This document shows positions 45,301 to 57,371 of a DNA stretch of 64,000 nucleotides, piece after piece. The notes under the pieces were generated by a model. That model did not search any database and was not told where the DNA came from. It worked only from the letters and a program-made list of their open reading frames with translations. The translations under genes and the position numbers were made by a program. How positions within the stretch are numbered: the stretch's first letter is position 1; each line of letters begins with the position of its first letter. Source of the DNA: Rostrohypoxylon terebratum (Eukaryota; Ascomycota; Sordariomycetes; Xylariales; Hypoxylaceae); assembly GCA_022497145.1 (NCBI GenBank), contig MU385877.1, positions 248,001 to 312,000 on the forward strand. Reading direction: 5' to 3'.

Positions 45301-48300
45301 CAAGAAGGATGAGTTAATCTAATACTAGATGTGGGTGTAAGTGTGTGTGAAGATCTTCCACCATCAACACGTCAGCACATCGGACATTTCTTTTTCCCCT
45401 TGGAAGTCGTCCCCAGGTAGGTATCCAGTCACTCCTATTCGGCCGAGTAACATACCTATTAACAAGTGTATAATGATAAAATTTCCTCACGATAATACTC
45501 TCAATACATAATCTACAGATTCAAAAATTCACTCCTAGAATCTGTTTTTATTAGTCTATCTCTATATAATGAAATTCTCTATCTTTTTCCCTAGATCCCA
45601 TCGTTCTCTCTATTACATTTCCACGACCGCTATGTTCTCTTGCTTAGGCAGGTACCTAGGTAGGTACCTATGCATTGGGTCAAAATACATATAAGTGTAT
45701 TAGGTGGGTAGGTACCTACTATATTAAAATGTCTCAGACTTCGCTTCATGCTTTTATATATTGACCTAAACTTATTCCTGTTCTCATGATCCACGAGAAC
45801 GTTACCATCCACTAGTCTCCGTAGGTAACTACCTGGTATTACTTGCCTTCTAAGTACGTGCAGCACCACATGCATGCATTTCCAAGTTACCTACGATTGA
45901 GATACGATCAACTAATTCAGCACTGCCGCGAGCAGGTGGTATACACTGGTCAAAAGGGTCAAGATCCTTCAACATTCCATCATGATCTCTCTTAATCTAA
46001 AGCTCTTGCATGCAGATGCAAGCGCCTCTTACACACGTCCATGTACGAAACCGACTAGTGACTTTACCTAGGTAAGTACCTACCAAAAAGGTAGCTGTTC
46101 CTATATAGCCTATCCAGTATAGAGGATGCTGAAGCCTTCCCATTGATAGCAATGATAGACCCCCACCACCTGATCTTTGGAAGATTTCCTCTTCGCCCTT
46201 TCGGGCATCATCCAGCAAATAGGGCTTCCCCGCGTTTCTGCTACCCATGATTAAGAATGCGAATCATACGCCGTCGCTCTCCTAGCGGTGGCATCTCTGA
46301 TCTCAACTGGGTGTCAATTGCGCTCGGTAGATGCAACAAAAGAGTCATAGTGCCTGCCGGAAGGCGAACTGCTTTGGCCTCTCATTGGTCACGGAGCATA
46401 CGAGGTCGACATGACAACCGCTAGATGCCGTATTTTTGCCATCCGGTCTCACAAAGACCAGATCAACAACCAGGCAGCTACATGTCTGGGAGAACCCGCC
46501 CGGAATACATCCAACCGAGGGATTTCTTAGATACCTACCCGTCGTCCCAGCGAGCCCGGGCGACCATCCCCGGACCAGCGCTTCAAGCACATTTGGGGTC
46601 ATAACATGTATAACACCGACTGTTATTGGTAAGACTTCAAGCACGTGCTTCAACTTACACCCAACAACGTATGTAGGACTGGCTGCCAAGTTCTTTTGAG
46701 AATGTCTCGGTGGATCCTGCGCCTCGATCGAATCGGCTACCAATCGACGCCATATACTGGCCCCCTTTATGCCTTCCAGCTGATCCGACAGGCTATTATA
46801 CGTCTACTTGAGGCTTACTTCTGGCTGATTTTCTATTCGACGATAAACACCTCCGCCGAAAGAAGGCTTATCACGTCCTCTCGCGGAAATTTATGTCAGT
46901 GAGTGCGGTTGGTCTGTAAAGTATAGTTTTATTGCGCGGTACATGGAATATTGCCACCTCTTAAGTCCTTCAACTTTGGAGTGATAACACAGATGCTAGG
47001 TGATTGTTTGAAATCACTGCATGTTCGGAATGCCTGAGCCAGACAGCGTTACTTTCCAATCATCTTATGTATCAGATTTGATACTACTGGAGACCTTTAA
47101 GGCACCTGTAAGAGAGGTAAGTATGTATATTTATCATCACAATGATATTAACCAACCTCGGAGGAGTACACCGAGTAGTAACATACCTACCTATTCATTC
47201 TTTATCTTGTAAAATGAGAGATCTTTCATATGGAACCTCCTTTTCTTGCTTATGTCATAGAACCTCACCAAATTAGTCGGGGTGACCGGCAGTTCACGAC
47301 GGAATCTCTTATCTCTAATAGAAGAGAGAACACATACTGGTGATTCTCATGAAGGAACCTTGGTTGGAAACTTATATCTGAAATCCCGTATGGTTGGGTA
47401 CCTATGGTCCTATGGAAAAGCATATTTCTACCGAAAGCTACCTTACCTACCTACTAGGCATTTACTCACCCAAGCTGATCACTGACAATAGGATGTTTGA
47501 CCTTTACGCGACCAAAATATCGCAACCTATGATATGCTTATTTCCGATTCCACAGAGACAATTTCATAAATGGTGATGCTACTGATAAGTATTAGAACGG
47601 CAACGGCAACGTCAACGTCCATGTCCAATACTTTCTCGCTTAGTCAGCACACTCGACTCCAGGGTCTTCGACTTGATCGGCTATTCTGATTCGCGCATCA
47701 ATGGAATGCATATTCTTATGCTTCTTATGTGACATTCTGCGAAGGAAGCATGAATGCGAGACGATCGAGAATGATAAATGATATATGACTGCTGAGCCAG
47801 CTTGCTTGTTCGCTATACGCCTTAGTTACATCATCATCAATAGGTATATGGGAAGTATGGATATAGGAAGAGACGCGGATGGAGGTAAAGAGCTAGACCT
47901 TGAATACAGTTATAAGCGCAACAACTGAGAATTATCGTTAGGTAAATATACAATCCCATTATTGCCTATTCTACTTTTTTTTCGAATATAATTGACCAAA
48001 GGCATAGTCAAATGTAAACGGTCTCCCAGTACCCAATGCAGATTGACAAGCATCTTATCCCCCACAAAACGCCACCAGAAGCTAATGCGGCGTGATCAAG
48101 CCCGTCGAGCCCTTGAACTTGCACGTGGCGGCCTCGTAGATGTTCAGCTCAACTGGAACTGATCGGATAAGTGTCTTTCATTTTGAGCCTTGGATGAAGG
48201 TAGATGTTTCGGTTGACGCGTTGGAATGAGGACGAGGTGGTTGGCCGACGAGATTTTTACGTTATGAAATCATACCCATACCCATACCCTCGATATTATC

Positions 48301-49354
48301 GCACCCTAGCAAGCAAACATATGGCTCTGGAATGTCTTACAGTGAGTATTCCGCGGCTGAGATTACCTAGGTCCTTGCAAGTCTTCAATCTCGTTTGAAC
48401 ACAGTCCGTAGTTTGCTGAAGTAAGACTTAGTTTTACTCGATAAGTAAACGACTGAGTCGTGTTATGGCTAGTAAAGAATAAAGAATGGCTGGTGATGAA
48501 AGACTGAAACAAAACGGAAGGAAAGAAAAAAAGTCAGATTCGGCGCTAAAAGTTTCCAGCCAGGTCAAAATCCAGTGGGAGCTCCCGCAACTCAGCAGGC
48601 CTTGGAAACATGTGCTAATCGCTAATCGGTGGAGTCCGGCGATAAATAGCGGCCTGGTCCAGGGCTAGCCTTGTTAGTTAGCTGAAAAGACCGCCGAGTC
48701 GCTGACTGGGATATTATAGCCAATGAAAGGCCCGAATTTGAACATTTTACCAGACTTTACGAAAGCAAGCACGCCTCTAACACGTCTAACACCCCACGAG
48801 TCCCCACATTGGTAACCCTCTACGGTACTAGGTAAACTCTACGGAGGTTACTTTCCCAGATCTTGTCTAACCCACCACGCCGACCGACCACATCGATCGA
48901 CCTAGACGGGTACCGGTTGAACTTTTTTTTTCTTCTTCTCCCCATGAACAAATTTCGCCTTAGACGTCTGAACCATCTTAGTCTTTCCTGCAAAGGGACA
49001 AGATAGACAAGATATATATCGAGAATTGGGATATCTTGGAAGGCCGATCTCGTTCTTAACCTTATTTCTCGTTCAACTACCTACCTAAATCTCAACCCCG
49101 CCTTCGCTCTATCTCGACTTGCGTACATCCTCCCATGTGCGCGCGTGAATCACGGTAATACTGATTGCAGGCGACTTGAAGTCTTTGCGCTTGCATTAGG
49201 GGAGGAAAGAAAGACTTATACGGAGGATTTCAATTTTCGCATTTTCAAGATACCCAAACTCATCCAATAATTCGGACGACTTTGAAGGAGGGTCGTAATT
49301 GATTTGCGCATTTTTATTTTATTTTAACGATACCCGTTTGACCGTTGCGTTTGT
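39383..49354. other. Gene desert, ~10 kb, no gene supported
   Basis: This is the longest stretch without a gene. Open frames are all under ~135 codons and show no recognised motif. Contents seen: a GC-rich GGCAGCGGTAGC tract at 39560-39600, a G-run at 40373-40384, (GAGA)n near 44336-44352, many CCTAGGTAGG/ACCTACCT clusters (41272-41330, 45646-45672, 45700-45720), and CATACCCATACCCATACCC at 48268-48286. Its right end would hold the promoter of the transporter gene. Confidence 0.5.
41272..41330. repeat. Cluster of CCTAGG/ACCTACCT motifs
   Basis: ACCTAGGTCCTACCTACCTGCC and CTAGTACCTACC within 60 bp. It belongs to the same dispersed motif family as the clusters at 27661 and 28528. Confidence 0.6.
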
Positions 49355-50689
49355 ATGAAAATTTCGGAAATCGCAACCACCCATCTTCAGACAATTCGAT
49401 ATTTCATAGGACGGAATCACCAAAATCAAGGATATAGCCAGGTTCAGCAACTCGAAATGGACGAGTATCGAAAACCAGGCCGATTCGAACCTACCACGAC
49501 TGTGATGGTGACCGGTGGTAGTAGCAACGAGGAATCTGCTAACAACGAGCTTGCCACAAATGAAGCAGTCGGTCATGGATTGCAGCAGATCGAAGCCAGG
49601 AAAGTCCATTGGTATTCGTATCTCACGACCGCTGATTTCTGGATCGTCCTCTTGATGGGCCAGCTGCTCGCGCTCTGCATCACCGCAACGAACACATTCT
49701 CGACATTTCTGGCCAACTTTGGAACGTCTATCCCGGCATTCCAGACCGTGTTCACGTACATTTTGTTATCGCTCATCTACCTCACATATACCCTCTACAC
49801 TTACGGGCCCATAAAATACGGCAAGATCCTGCTCAAAGATGGCTGGAAATACTTCATCCTTAGTTTCCTGGATGTCCAGGGCAACTATTTCACCGTACTA
49901 GCCTACCGTTACACCAACATCCTCTCCGCGCAGCTAATAAACTTTTGGGCTATCGTGTGCGTCGTCATCATCTCCTTCCTCCTGCTGCGCGTGCGGTATA
50001 AGATTTTCCAAATTCTCGGCATCCTCATCTGCTGCGGCGGAATGGGCCTCTTACTTGCCAGCGATCACATCCAAGGCACCAACGGCGGCACGGGCGAGAA
50101 CATGCTAAAGGGCGATTTGTTCGCGCTACTAGGCGCCACGTGCTACGGCCTGACCAACGTATTCGAGGAATGGTACGTTAGCAAGCGTCCGATGTACGAA
50201 GTCCTATCCTTCATGGGGCTGTTCGGGATGTGCATCAACGGGGTGCAAGCCGCCATCTTCGACCGCACGAGCTTCCAGCAGGCGACGTGGAACGGGCAGG
50301 TGATCGGGTACCTGGTCGGGTACACGCTGGTGCTGGCCTTCTTCTACTCCGTCGTGCCCTTCCTGCTGCGCATCGCCTCCGCCGCCTTCTACAACATCTC
50401 CCTGCTCACGGCCAACTTCTGGGGCACCATCATCGGCATCCACGTGTTCGGGTACACCATCCACTTCCTGTACCCCATCGCCTTCGTGCTCATCATCGTC
50501 GGCTTGGCCGTGTATTTCCTGGCCGGCAGCATGCTGGGCGAGAGCAAGAAGCCTTGGCTAGGTGATAACCAGGAGGAGGGTGTCGCGGGCTTCGGCACGG
50601 CGAAGCTGAAGGCGTTGAATATGGCGCGGAAACAGGGCATGGTTACGGGCACGGGTGCGGAGAACGGCACGGAGGGTATCATAGCTTAA
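49355..50689 (+). CDS. SLC35F-type membrane transporter (DMT superfamily)
   Basis: A single-exon protein of 444 aa. A hydrophilic N-terminus of ~88 residues is followed by about ten hydrophobic segments, as in the drug/metabolite transporter fold: FWIVLLMGQLLALCITATNTF, FQTVFTYILLSLIYLTYTLY, YFILSFLDVQGNYFTVLAYRY and so on. Family signs are DVQGNYFTVLAYRYTNILSAQLIN and GDLFALLGATCYGLTNVFEEW. The C-terminus is cytosolic and hydrophilic. The substrate of SLC35F proteins is unsettled. Two starts are possible: ATG 49355 (poor context, used here) and ATG 49457 (GAAATGG, better context, 410 aa). The segment 50230-50560 is strikingly GC-rich. No intron is needed. Confidence 0.9.
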   Translation: MKISEIATTHLQTIRYFIGRNHQNQGYSQVQQLEMDEYRKPGRFEPTTTVMVTGGSSNEESANNELATNEAVGHGLQQIEARKVHWYSYLTTADFWIVLLMGQLLALCITATNTFSTFLANFGTSIPAFQTVFTYILLSLIYLTYTLYTYGPIKYGKILLKDGWKYFILSFLDVQGNYFTVLAYRYTNILSAQLINFWAIVCVVIISFLLLRVRYKIFQILGILICCGGMGLLLASDHIQGTNGGTGENMLKGDLFALLGATCYGLTNVFEEWYVSKRPMYEVLSFMGLFGMCINGVQAAIFDRTSFQQATWNGQVIGYLVGYTLVLAFFYSVVPFLLRIASAAFYNISLLTANFWGTIIGIHVFGYTIHFLYPIAFVLIIVGLAVYFLAGSMLGESKKPWLGDNQEEGVAGFGTAKLKALNMARKQGMVTGTGAENGTEGIIA

Positions 50690-53600
50690 CCTAGGTATAT
50701 ACGGATTATGCGTGTTTTTGACGTTGGGGAATAAGGGAATGGGGGCTTAGGATATCGATGTATAGGAGAAAGTCCTTGGTATATACTTTAAGCTATAGAT
50801 GCTGCTTTGGTAAATATGATAGTAGCCCTTTTTAACGTTTATGTATATTTGCCCAGCATCGCTGCCGCCATGAGCTCTACCTACTACTTAGTAGGTCCCA
50901 AATTTTATGCTGTGACACGTGAAATAGCTACCTGAAGTGAGTATTCACGTTATAGGGGATGAAGTAAAGTTTAGGGGGTGGGTACCTGGTGCGGTTCAGG
51001 AATAGGTAGGCATAGACATTGTATATAAGAAGTGGATTCTTATTCATGGACGGAAGCATGCAAAACACACCTAGACAAATCTAGTATTATCGTAGGCTGA
51101 TATCTTTTGCATAGAACACAGATGGTTCGGTAACGGTTCATCGAGTTGGTAAGTCATGGTAAACATCTCTGAAGAGGTGTAGATATCGCGGTGCTGATTC
51201 GATGAGATACCATTCATTTTATCTGTGCATCTATGAGAACCAAAGATCTAGGGGTAGTCTTTGGGATCTGCAATTACATGTCAGCTTACCTGCTTGAATC
51301 AACTTGGCGCGTAAACTTGCCGTAGGCTTTGGGATACTAGGGCAGAATGGGATCAAGGGCGGATAGGCTATTATCAAGTATTCGGCATAACACTGGAGTA
51401 TAGTTTAAATCCAATCGATATAAGATCGTCTTCCCAGGTGAACATCGTGAGAAGGCAAATTCAGCCCTCTTATTTGTTCAGAACTTCACCCCACACGTTT
51501 CAAAACTTGTTATCGGGCCATACGAGTTCTTGGGCTTTGTTTCAAAACCGTGTCTTTTTTTCGCCGGCCCACTACGGAATAGAAGGCAGAGAATAGCCCA
51601 CGGCAATGGCTGCGGCCCGAAGTGAAGTCGGCTCCTTAGACTCGGCATAGACGGAACGGGTCGAAAAATAGTACGATCAAAATTTGAGGGTCGACAGGAC
51701 TTGAGGAGGGCATTTCTCAAAAGACCTTGGTCCTTAGGGCCCTCGTGATATTGTTGTTCAGGTATAGGCTAAGGACCTAAGGTAAACCCTTGACACCTGA
51801 AACATAGCTGTAGAAATCTTTGATCGTAGTTCGCGACGTAGCGGTGTGATTCGACCTGACCTGACCTAACCTGGGGGGAGGGCGTGACGCGGTCATATCT
51901 CATAATATTATGATGTTGTTGTTGTTGTTGTTGTTATTGTTGTTATTGTTGTTATTATCATAGTTGAGACATTGATATAGTCGATATAGTTGATATAGGT
52001 AGTGACTATTAAAGATGTTACCTAGTTATTATATCCCTTCGTAACGTGTTCGGGACTTCCTCCATGGAAATAACCAAAATGAACGAGCTATTTGCAAGAG
52101 GCAGAGGCACTAGCACCTTCAGGGCTCGGTTAGGACGTTGCATTGGGGTTGTTTTAGTGCTAAGGTTCGGATGGCGCCGAGCCAAAAACGTCTATCCCTG
52201 TTGTATGTTTCATACAGTAATCATATCTCGCCCCCAAACTCTAATCAAATGGAAGGAAGGGATTTAGTAAAAAGTCTTTGCAGATAATACACTATTATAG
52301 TATACAACATTGAACGTTGGACTTGATACCTACCTAGCAGTAGTTACCTAATCTAGGGTCATCTAGATTTCATCCCTTTTTTTACCAAGTATCGATTGTT
52401 GATTGTCGAGTGAGGAAATCATCGTCATATCCCATCTTTCATCTTTCCATCTTGAGCTTGTCTACTAGATTCGGCGGCCTGAGAGCCAAAAGGGGCAACC
52501 GGTGTTACCGACAGACGTTAAAGCCCACCCAAATAATATGATTTGATACGAGCCCGGGTTATAGAGCAGGGTTTTTTTTACACGTGTCGGCAGAGGGACT
52601 GGCTTTGGGGAATTTCGTCTCATATCAATTCTTCATGCGGCTCGAAGATGTCGCTTCCGCCTTATCGAGGCTGGAACAAGGGAACATCCATGGGATGCTC
52701 TCAGGTAACCAAGTCCCAGTGTAAGTCTACTAGGTACTGCAAGTCTACTGTAACTCCGCTACAGAGTCCGCTGTAGAAAATCCACTAAACAGACTGTTTT
52801 TGACCGCGCGCAGAACCTAAAGGGGAAAATGGTGACACAGCAGCCATAATAAGGAGCAAGGGACACCTTGCCAAGAGCCTAGGAAAGAGCCTAGCACATG
52901 GGTAACCTACCCTGATCTGCCCCCTGGTAACGGTGGTAAATGGTGTAAATGGTGGTTAGTCAGTGGTTAATCAGTGGTTAATGGTGCTAGTTTCCCCTGA
53001 ATTCAGCGGGGCCGCTAGCCGTCCTTCCCATTCGGGTCTCAATTCTCATCTTCTAAATGATCGATCACCATTACAACCGTTCCGTTACATACATCTCTCT
53101 TGTGTGTCTCTTATTAATATTGTTATTATCATTTATCCATCCTCTGCCTGCTGTGCATAATGATGTCTATTTCCCGTTGTAGCATTGTCGTGATATTATC
53201 TTCAATGCCATTATACCCTCTTTTCGACTTCTCACGATTAGCTTAATTCATGTTCAACTTCACCGTCGGAGACGAGAGAGACACACATACCTACCTATTT
53301 AGGTATCATCAGTATTAATAAGGGCATAAGGACATACATACATAAGGACATCAGGACCCTTTTTCGGCTTGGCATTTTGAATGCTACCTTAAACTAACCA
53401 TTTGACCACCAAAAGGCACGCACGCGAGCGTGATATCTGCAGAAACTCCAGAGCTCCAGAGCTCCAAAGAGAACTATCTCCAATTCCTTCCGCGCAAACT
53501 TGTTTTGATTCCTTTTCCAGATAGGAGCCAATTGCTTCCTAATTTATTTTATTTTCCAAGACCCCAAGGATCTTACCTACATAATAGTACAGGCTACACT

Positions 53601-53911
53601 AGCATCCTGTCATCCTGTCAGAGAAACGTCGATTCTATCGTGAAGTCTTGCTCCTGGTCCCTATTGCGATCGACATGGACTGCTAGCATCCTCGTTTCAA
53701 CCCCGCTGTTAGACGCGATCCTGTCGCCCGTCCTGGTTTACTGTTCGGCGGTCCGAGCATATCATTTCTGAATATTATTGATAGTCAGAATTTCTTTGTT
53801 TCTTATTATTATCTTGATGTTCAATTCTCTTGTAGCCCCCGACTGCTAGAGCTTACGGCAGCCTTACCGAAGGAGGAAAGCGGTTAATGCTGATTTTTGT
53901 GGAGGAACAAA
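50690..53911. other. Intergenic, 3.2 kb, no gene supported
   Basis: Contains the GTT repeat listed separately. Scattered open frames under 115 codons show no recognised motif. The last ~100 bases are the likely leader of the next gene. Confidence 0.45.
51914..51957. repeat. (GTT)n microsatellite
   Basis: About 14 units of GTT, interrupted by ATT at four places. Confidence 0.9.
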
Positions 53912-55964
53912 ATGGTTTCGATTTTCGGTTTCAAGATCGGTGGCGGCGACAAAAAGAAGTAAGCTCTAAAAATCGAAAGCACGTGGAAATTTTGAATTAA
54001 CGGTTCATAGGAAACTAGCCAACGAAGCAGAAGCTTCAGCAACTCAGCTGCGCCGAAAACATGAACAAGATGCTGCGGTAGCAAAACAGAATGCGAGGGC
54101 GGCGCCTGAGGGCACTGTTTACGCAGTCTCTCGCCCTGACACGTCACACACGTGCAAGATCACGGCTACGCGGCCAGGTGCTTCGCCTTATGGATCTAAA
54201 GGTGGCGTTGCAGCTATGAGCATGTCCGAACTGACAGATTCGATTCACCCAAATCTCAGAGAATGGGTGTCAAACCCCAACATAGGCGCGAATCGGTTCA
54301 ATGCCTCAACCTCAGATTTAACGGCAGTTCCGGCAGTTCCGCCAGTGCCGGCACGAAACCCCTCTCGACCGGCTACTCCCGTGCAGCAGAAATCAACCTG
54401 GATGAACCCTCTCGATATGAATTCTACTAGAGGTCCATCATTGGCAGCATTGTCCGCTTCAAAGTCGCCATTGGATCAGTTCGGGCTTAAACTGGAAATT
54501 CCCGACGACGAGTCTTATGTCCATAGAGATGATGAGTCTCCAAAGGCCTTATCACCCCTACGTGTTACGAAATCGAACCCTCAGATCGTTGAATCGCCCA
54601 GGTCGTGTCAATCGCCACAGAAGCCCCCGTCTCCTCCGCAATCCGTTAAGGATATGGGAAGTTATAGCCCAATCCGTGGACCTCCAGCATTTAGGGATGA
54701 TATGTACCGCTCGTCAAGCAGAGGAAGCCAGAGAAATGTGACGACCAACCTGAGGGAAGTACGAAATGCCTGGGATATGGCAAGCTATGGACCCGCCTCC
54801 ATCCCGTCTCCTGTATCGACACCCCGCGGTAGCGAGGAGACACCTACAAGCAACCCTATGAATCTATGGTGTGAACCTATCATTAGATCGGTTGCCGCTC
54901 GACGAGATACCATGGCTTCTATGACTCACCACAAAGTGAGCCTGCAAGTCAAATTGGAAGATCTTGAGAAGGCTTTTATGGATGAACCGGAACAGATGGA
55001 ACCACCTCAAATGTCTGCATCTCAGATTCGACAACTTGTACGCCCCCCGCCGTTGAATCTTGACCCTCGCCCGAGAACGCCAGATCGTGCTGGTACATAC
55101 CCACCCTCCCCCTTTTTGAGAGACCGCCAGCCGCAAACACCAACTGGCGAAACCTCCCGCGGAGCCACGAGAGACAGAGCCGGACCGCCCCAAGGTGCAG
55201 TTGGTGCTCGTGTGAGACCGGGTAGGCCAAACACCAAGAATGTGCGCCGACCTGCAGCGGATGAATACGTAATCCAGCCTTCCTCTCAACCTCAATCTCG
55301 CAGAGCATCCCAGGATAGCTCGCGTCCAACCTCACCCGATAGTCCTCTGCTACCCCAATCCGGACCATTATCTAGCCCGCGTTTCCTGCCGATCGATTCC
55401 CAACTCGCGCCGCCGCCGCTTAGAGGAGCTCGATCTAATCTCCATATCGAAACGTTTGCCCTGGATGATGACGAAGACGAAGAGCTGATAGCCCCGCGAA
55501 TGGGACACCGCAACGCCCCGACACCCGACTCTTCCCAATGGCCTAACACTTCACCTACCGAATCTGCATTCGGTGGTCATCTGCCTTACCGTGCCGAGTC
55601 ACCTTTTGCCAGAGCCGACTCTCCACTAGAAACACCGCCGCGTGTGCTGCCACAAGGTATAGTTGGACGTTCCGAATCGCCGTTTGGGTATAGGTCTTTC
55701 AACTTTAGCCGACCTATGACGCCTACCCTCGAACAGCCACCATTGCGACGCGATGACACGCCTCCGACCGGTAGAGTACCATTACGGTATCCGCCAAAGC
55801 GCTCCGAGACCGTGCCCGTGTCACCCGGATATAGGGATTATGAATCCTCCCCTTCTTCACCGGGCAGACCGCCACCACGTGCGAACACGGTCGCCGTGAA
55901 TGTAGGCCATGGGCTCAGGAGCCCGGCGATCGTGGGAGATGACTTCGGTGGAGGGTTTATCTAG
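53912..55964 (+). CDS. Disordered Ser/Pro-rich fungal protein of unknown function
   Basis: Predicted protein of 666 aa in two exons, 53912-53958 and 54011-55964. The 52-nt intron has a GTAAGC donor and a TCATAG acceptor. The first exon encodes MVSIFGFKIGGGDKKK, a short N-terminal motif. Next come a short charged helix region (ANEAEASATQLRRKHEQDA) and a possible ordered patch near residues 60-90. The rest is mostly Ser, Pro and Arg with many SP/TP sites and PPP/PVP runs, including an acidic patch FALDDDEDEELIAP near residues 478-492. It ends GDDFGGGFI. No domain is recognised. Composition suggests a phosphorylated, disordered scaffold, but that is inference. Confidence 0.82.
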
Positions 55965-57371
55965 ACATCTCTGCACATATAAGCTTGCATTTCCAAAACT
56001 CTTGCGTTCTGTACAGCTACGAGCGGGACCGGCGGCTACATCATCTAGGGCATCACGGCAGCATTCGCTTTTTGTTTTGAAAAAGAACCATTTCCTTTGT
56101 CTAGACACCCCATATAGCATCGCATTTACAGCTGAGATACCCCCATACCCATTCTTCGCTGTTTGTAGGCTTTGATTTTTTTTTTCGGGCGTTTTCGGAT
56201 CGGGGGGAACTGTTTGTTGAGGTTCGTCAGCATAGCATTTATCATGTACCATCATCATCATCGTCATCGGTCAGCATTTCAGCATCGGCGGGATTATCTC
56301 GATCTCTTTTCTTGCATATATCGTGTGTTATTTCTCTTTTTATTCCCAGAGGACGAATTTCTTTTGAGAGACCGCGCGTGGGCGCCTAGGTTCGGGAGGC
56401 AGGTTCCTATTTGTTTGTTTTGTTGCCTTTCCATTTTCATTTTATTTTTCTACATTTAATGTCTCTGTGCCATATCATCGTTTGATACTGTATTTTCTTG
56501 TTTCGGGGGGGTGGCATGGCAAACCAAAAGTTTCGCATTTTCGAGGATTTTTGTTGCTCGTTTTTTCTACGTTTACGTAGGGTTAGGTTCTAGTGTATAT
56601 TGTTAATGAGTTATTAGCACACCCGATCGAGTGCTGATTAGATTTATCCGTTCTGAGCGTTCTTTTTTCGCGCCTGTGATATGGATGGGAGTGATATGCT
56701 TTGTAGTGAGCCATTGGATAGGTATTTGCGGCGTCTGGACTTCACCATGTCTCTTCCGGTATATGCCTATTAGGGGGACGTGTCGGCCATTCGGTAGTGG
56801 CTATCTCTTATAATTACCTACAATAGGCTATCATGCCACCTAAGAGGTAGCCCTGGAGGTCACTAGCAGCCCTGAAGGTTTCCCGCTTACAACTTATAGG
56901 ATTACCATGCTGGTGTTACAGGAGGGTGCTTCCCCCTCCCCTCTCTGTCAAATCACAGATGAGACCGAAACATGGTGTGCAGTTACTTAAAAAAAAGCAG
57001 TATCTGATTCTCATAGAAAAAACAGCTCATGGGTATATTCCTCTTCTCGTACACGGAAGTTATACGTACAAACGGCCCACCTAGGCACCACTTCCTATAT
57101 CGAGCCCGGCGTGATCGTAACTGTGACCGCACAGCCCCGAGCCGAGCTGAACTCGGCTAGTAGTGATAAACAGCAAAAATTTCCGCCCTGTTGTTCATCA
57201 TCGTGGTTGTGGTTGTAGTTGTGGTTATCACCGTTCACCCCTTATCCACTGTCGTTGTTGTTGGTGTCGTTCGTTGTTGGTACATGTACACAGGCAGGAT
57301 TCGCACGCACGCACGCAAAGCTCAGAAAGCAGAAAACAGAAAACGGGAAAGACTTAAAAACCAGGTCGGGT
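55965..57371. other. Convergent intergenic, no gene supported
   Basis: 3' sides of two convergent genes. It carries T-rich runs, CATCATCATCATC near 56248-56262, and GTTGTGGTTGTAGTTGTGG near 57205-57224. No structured RNA is recognised. Confidence 0.45.

Noticed and set aside
46345..46743. 132-codon minus-strand frame in the gene desert
   Set aside because: A comparable frame exists on the other strand, and neither shows a domain.
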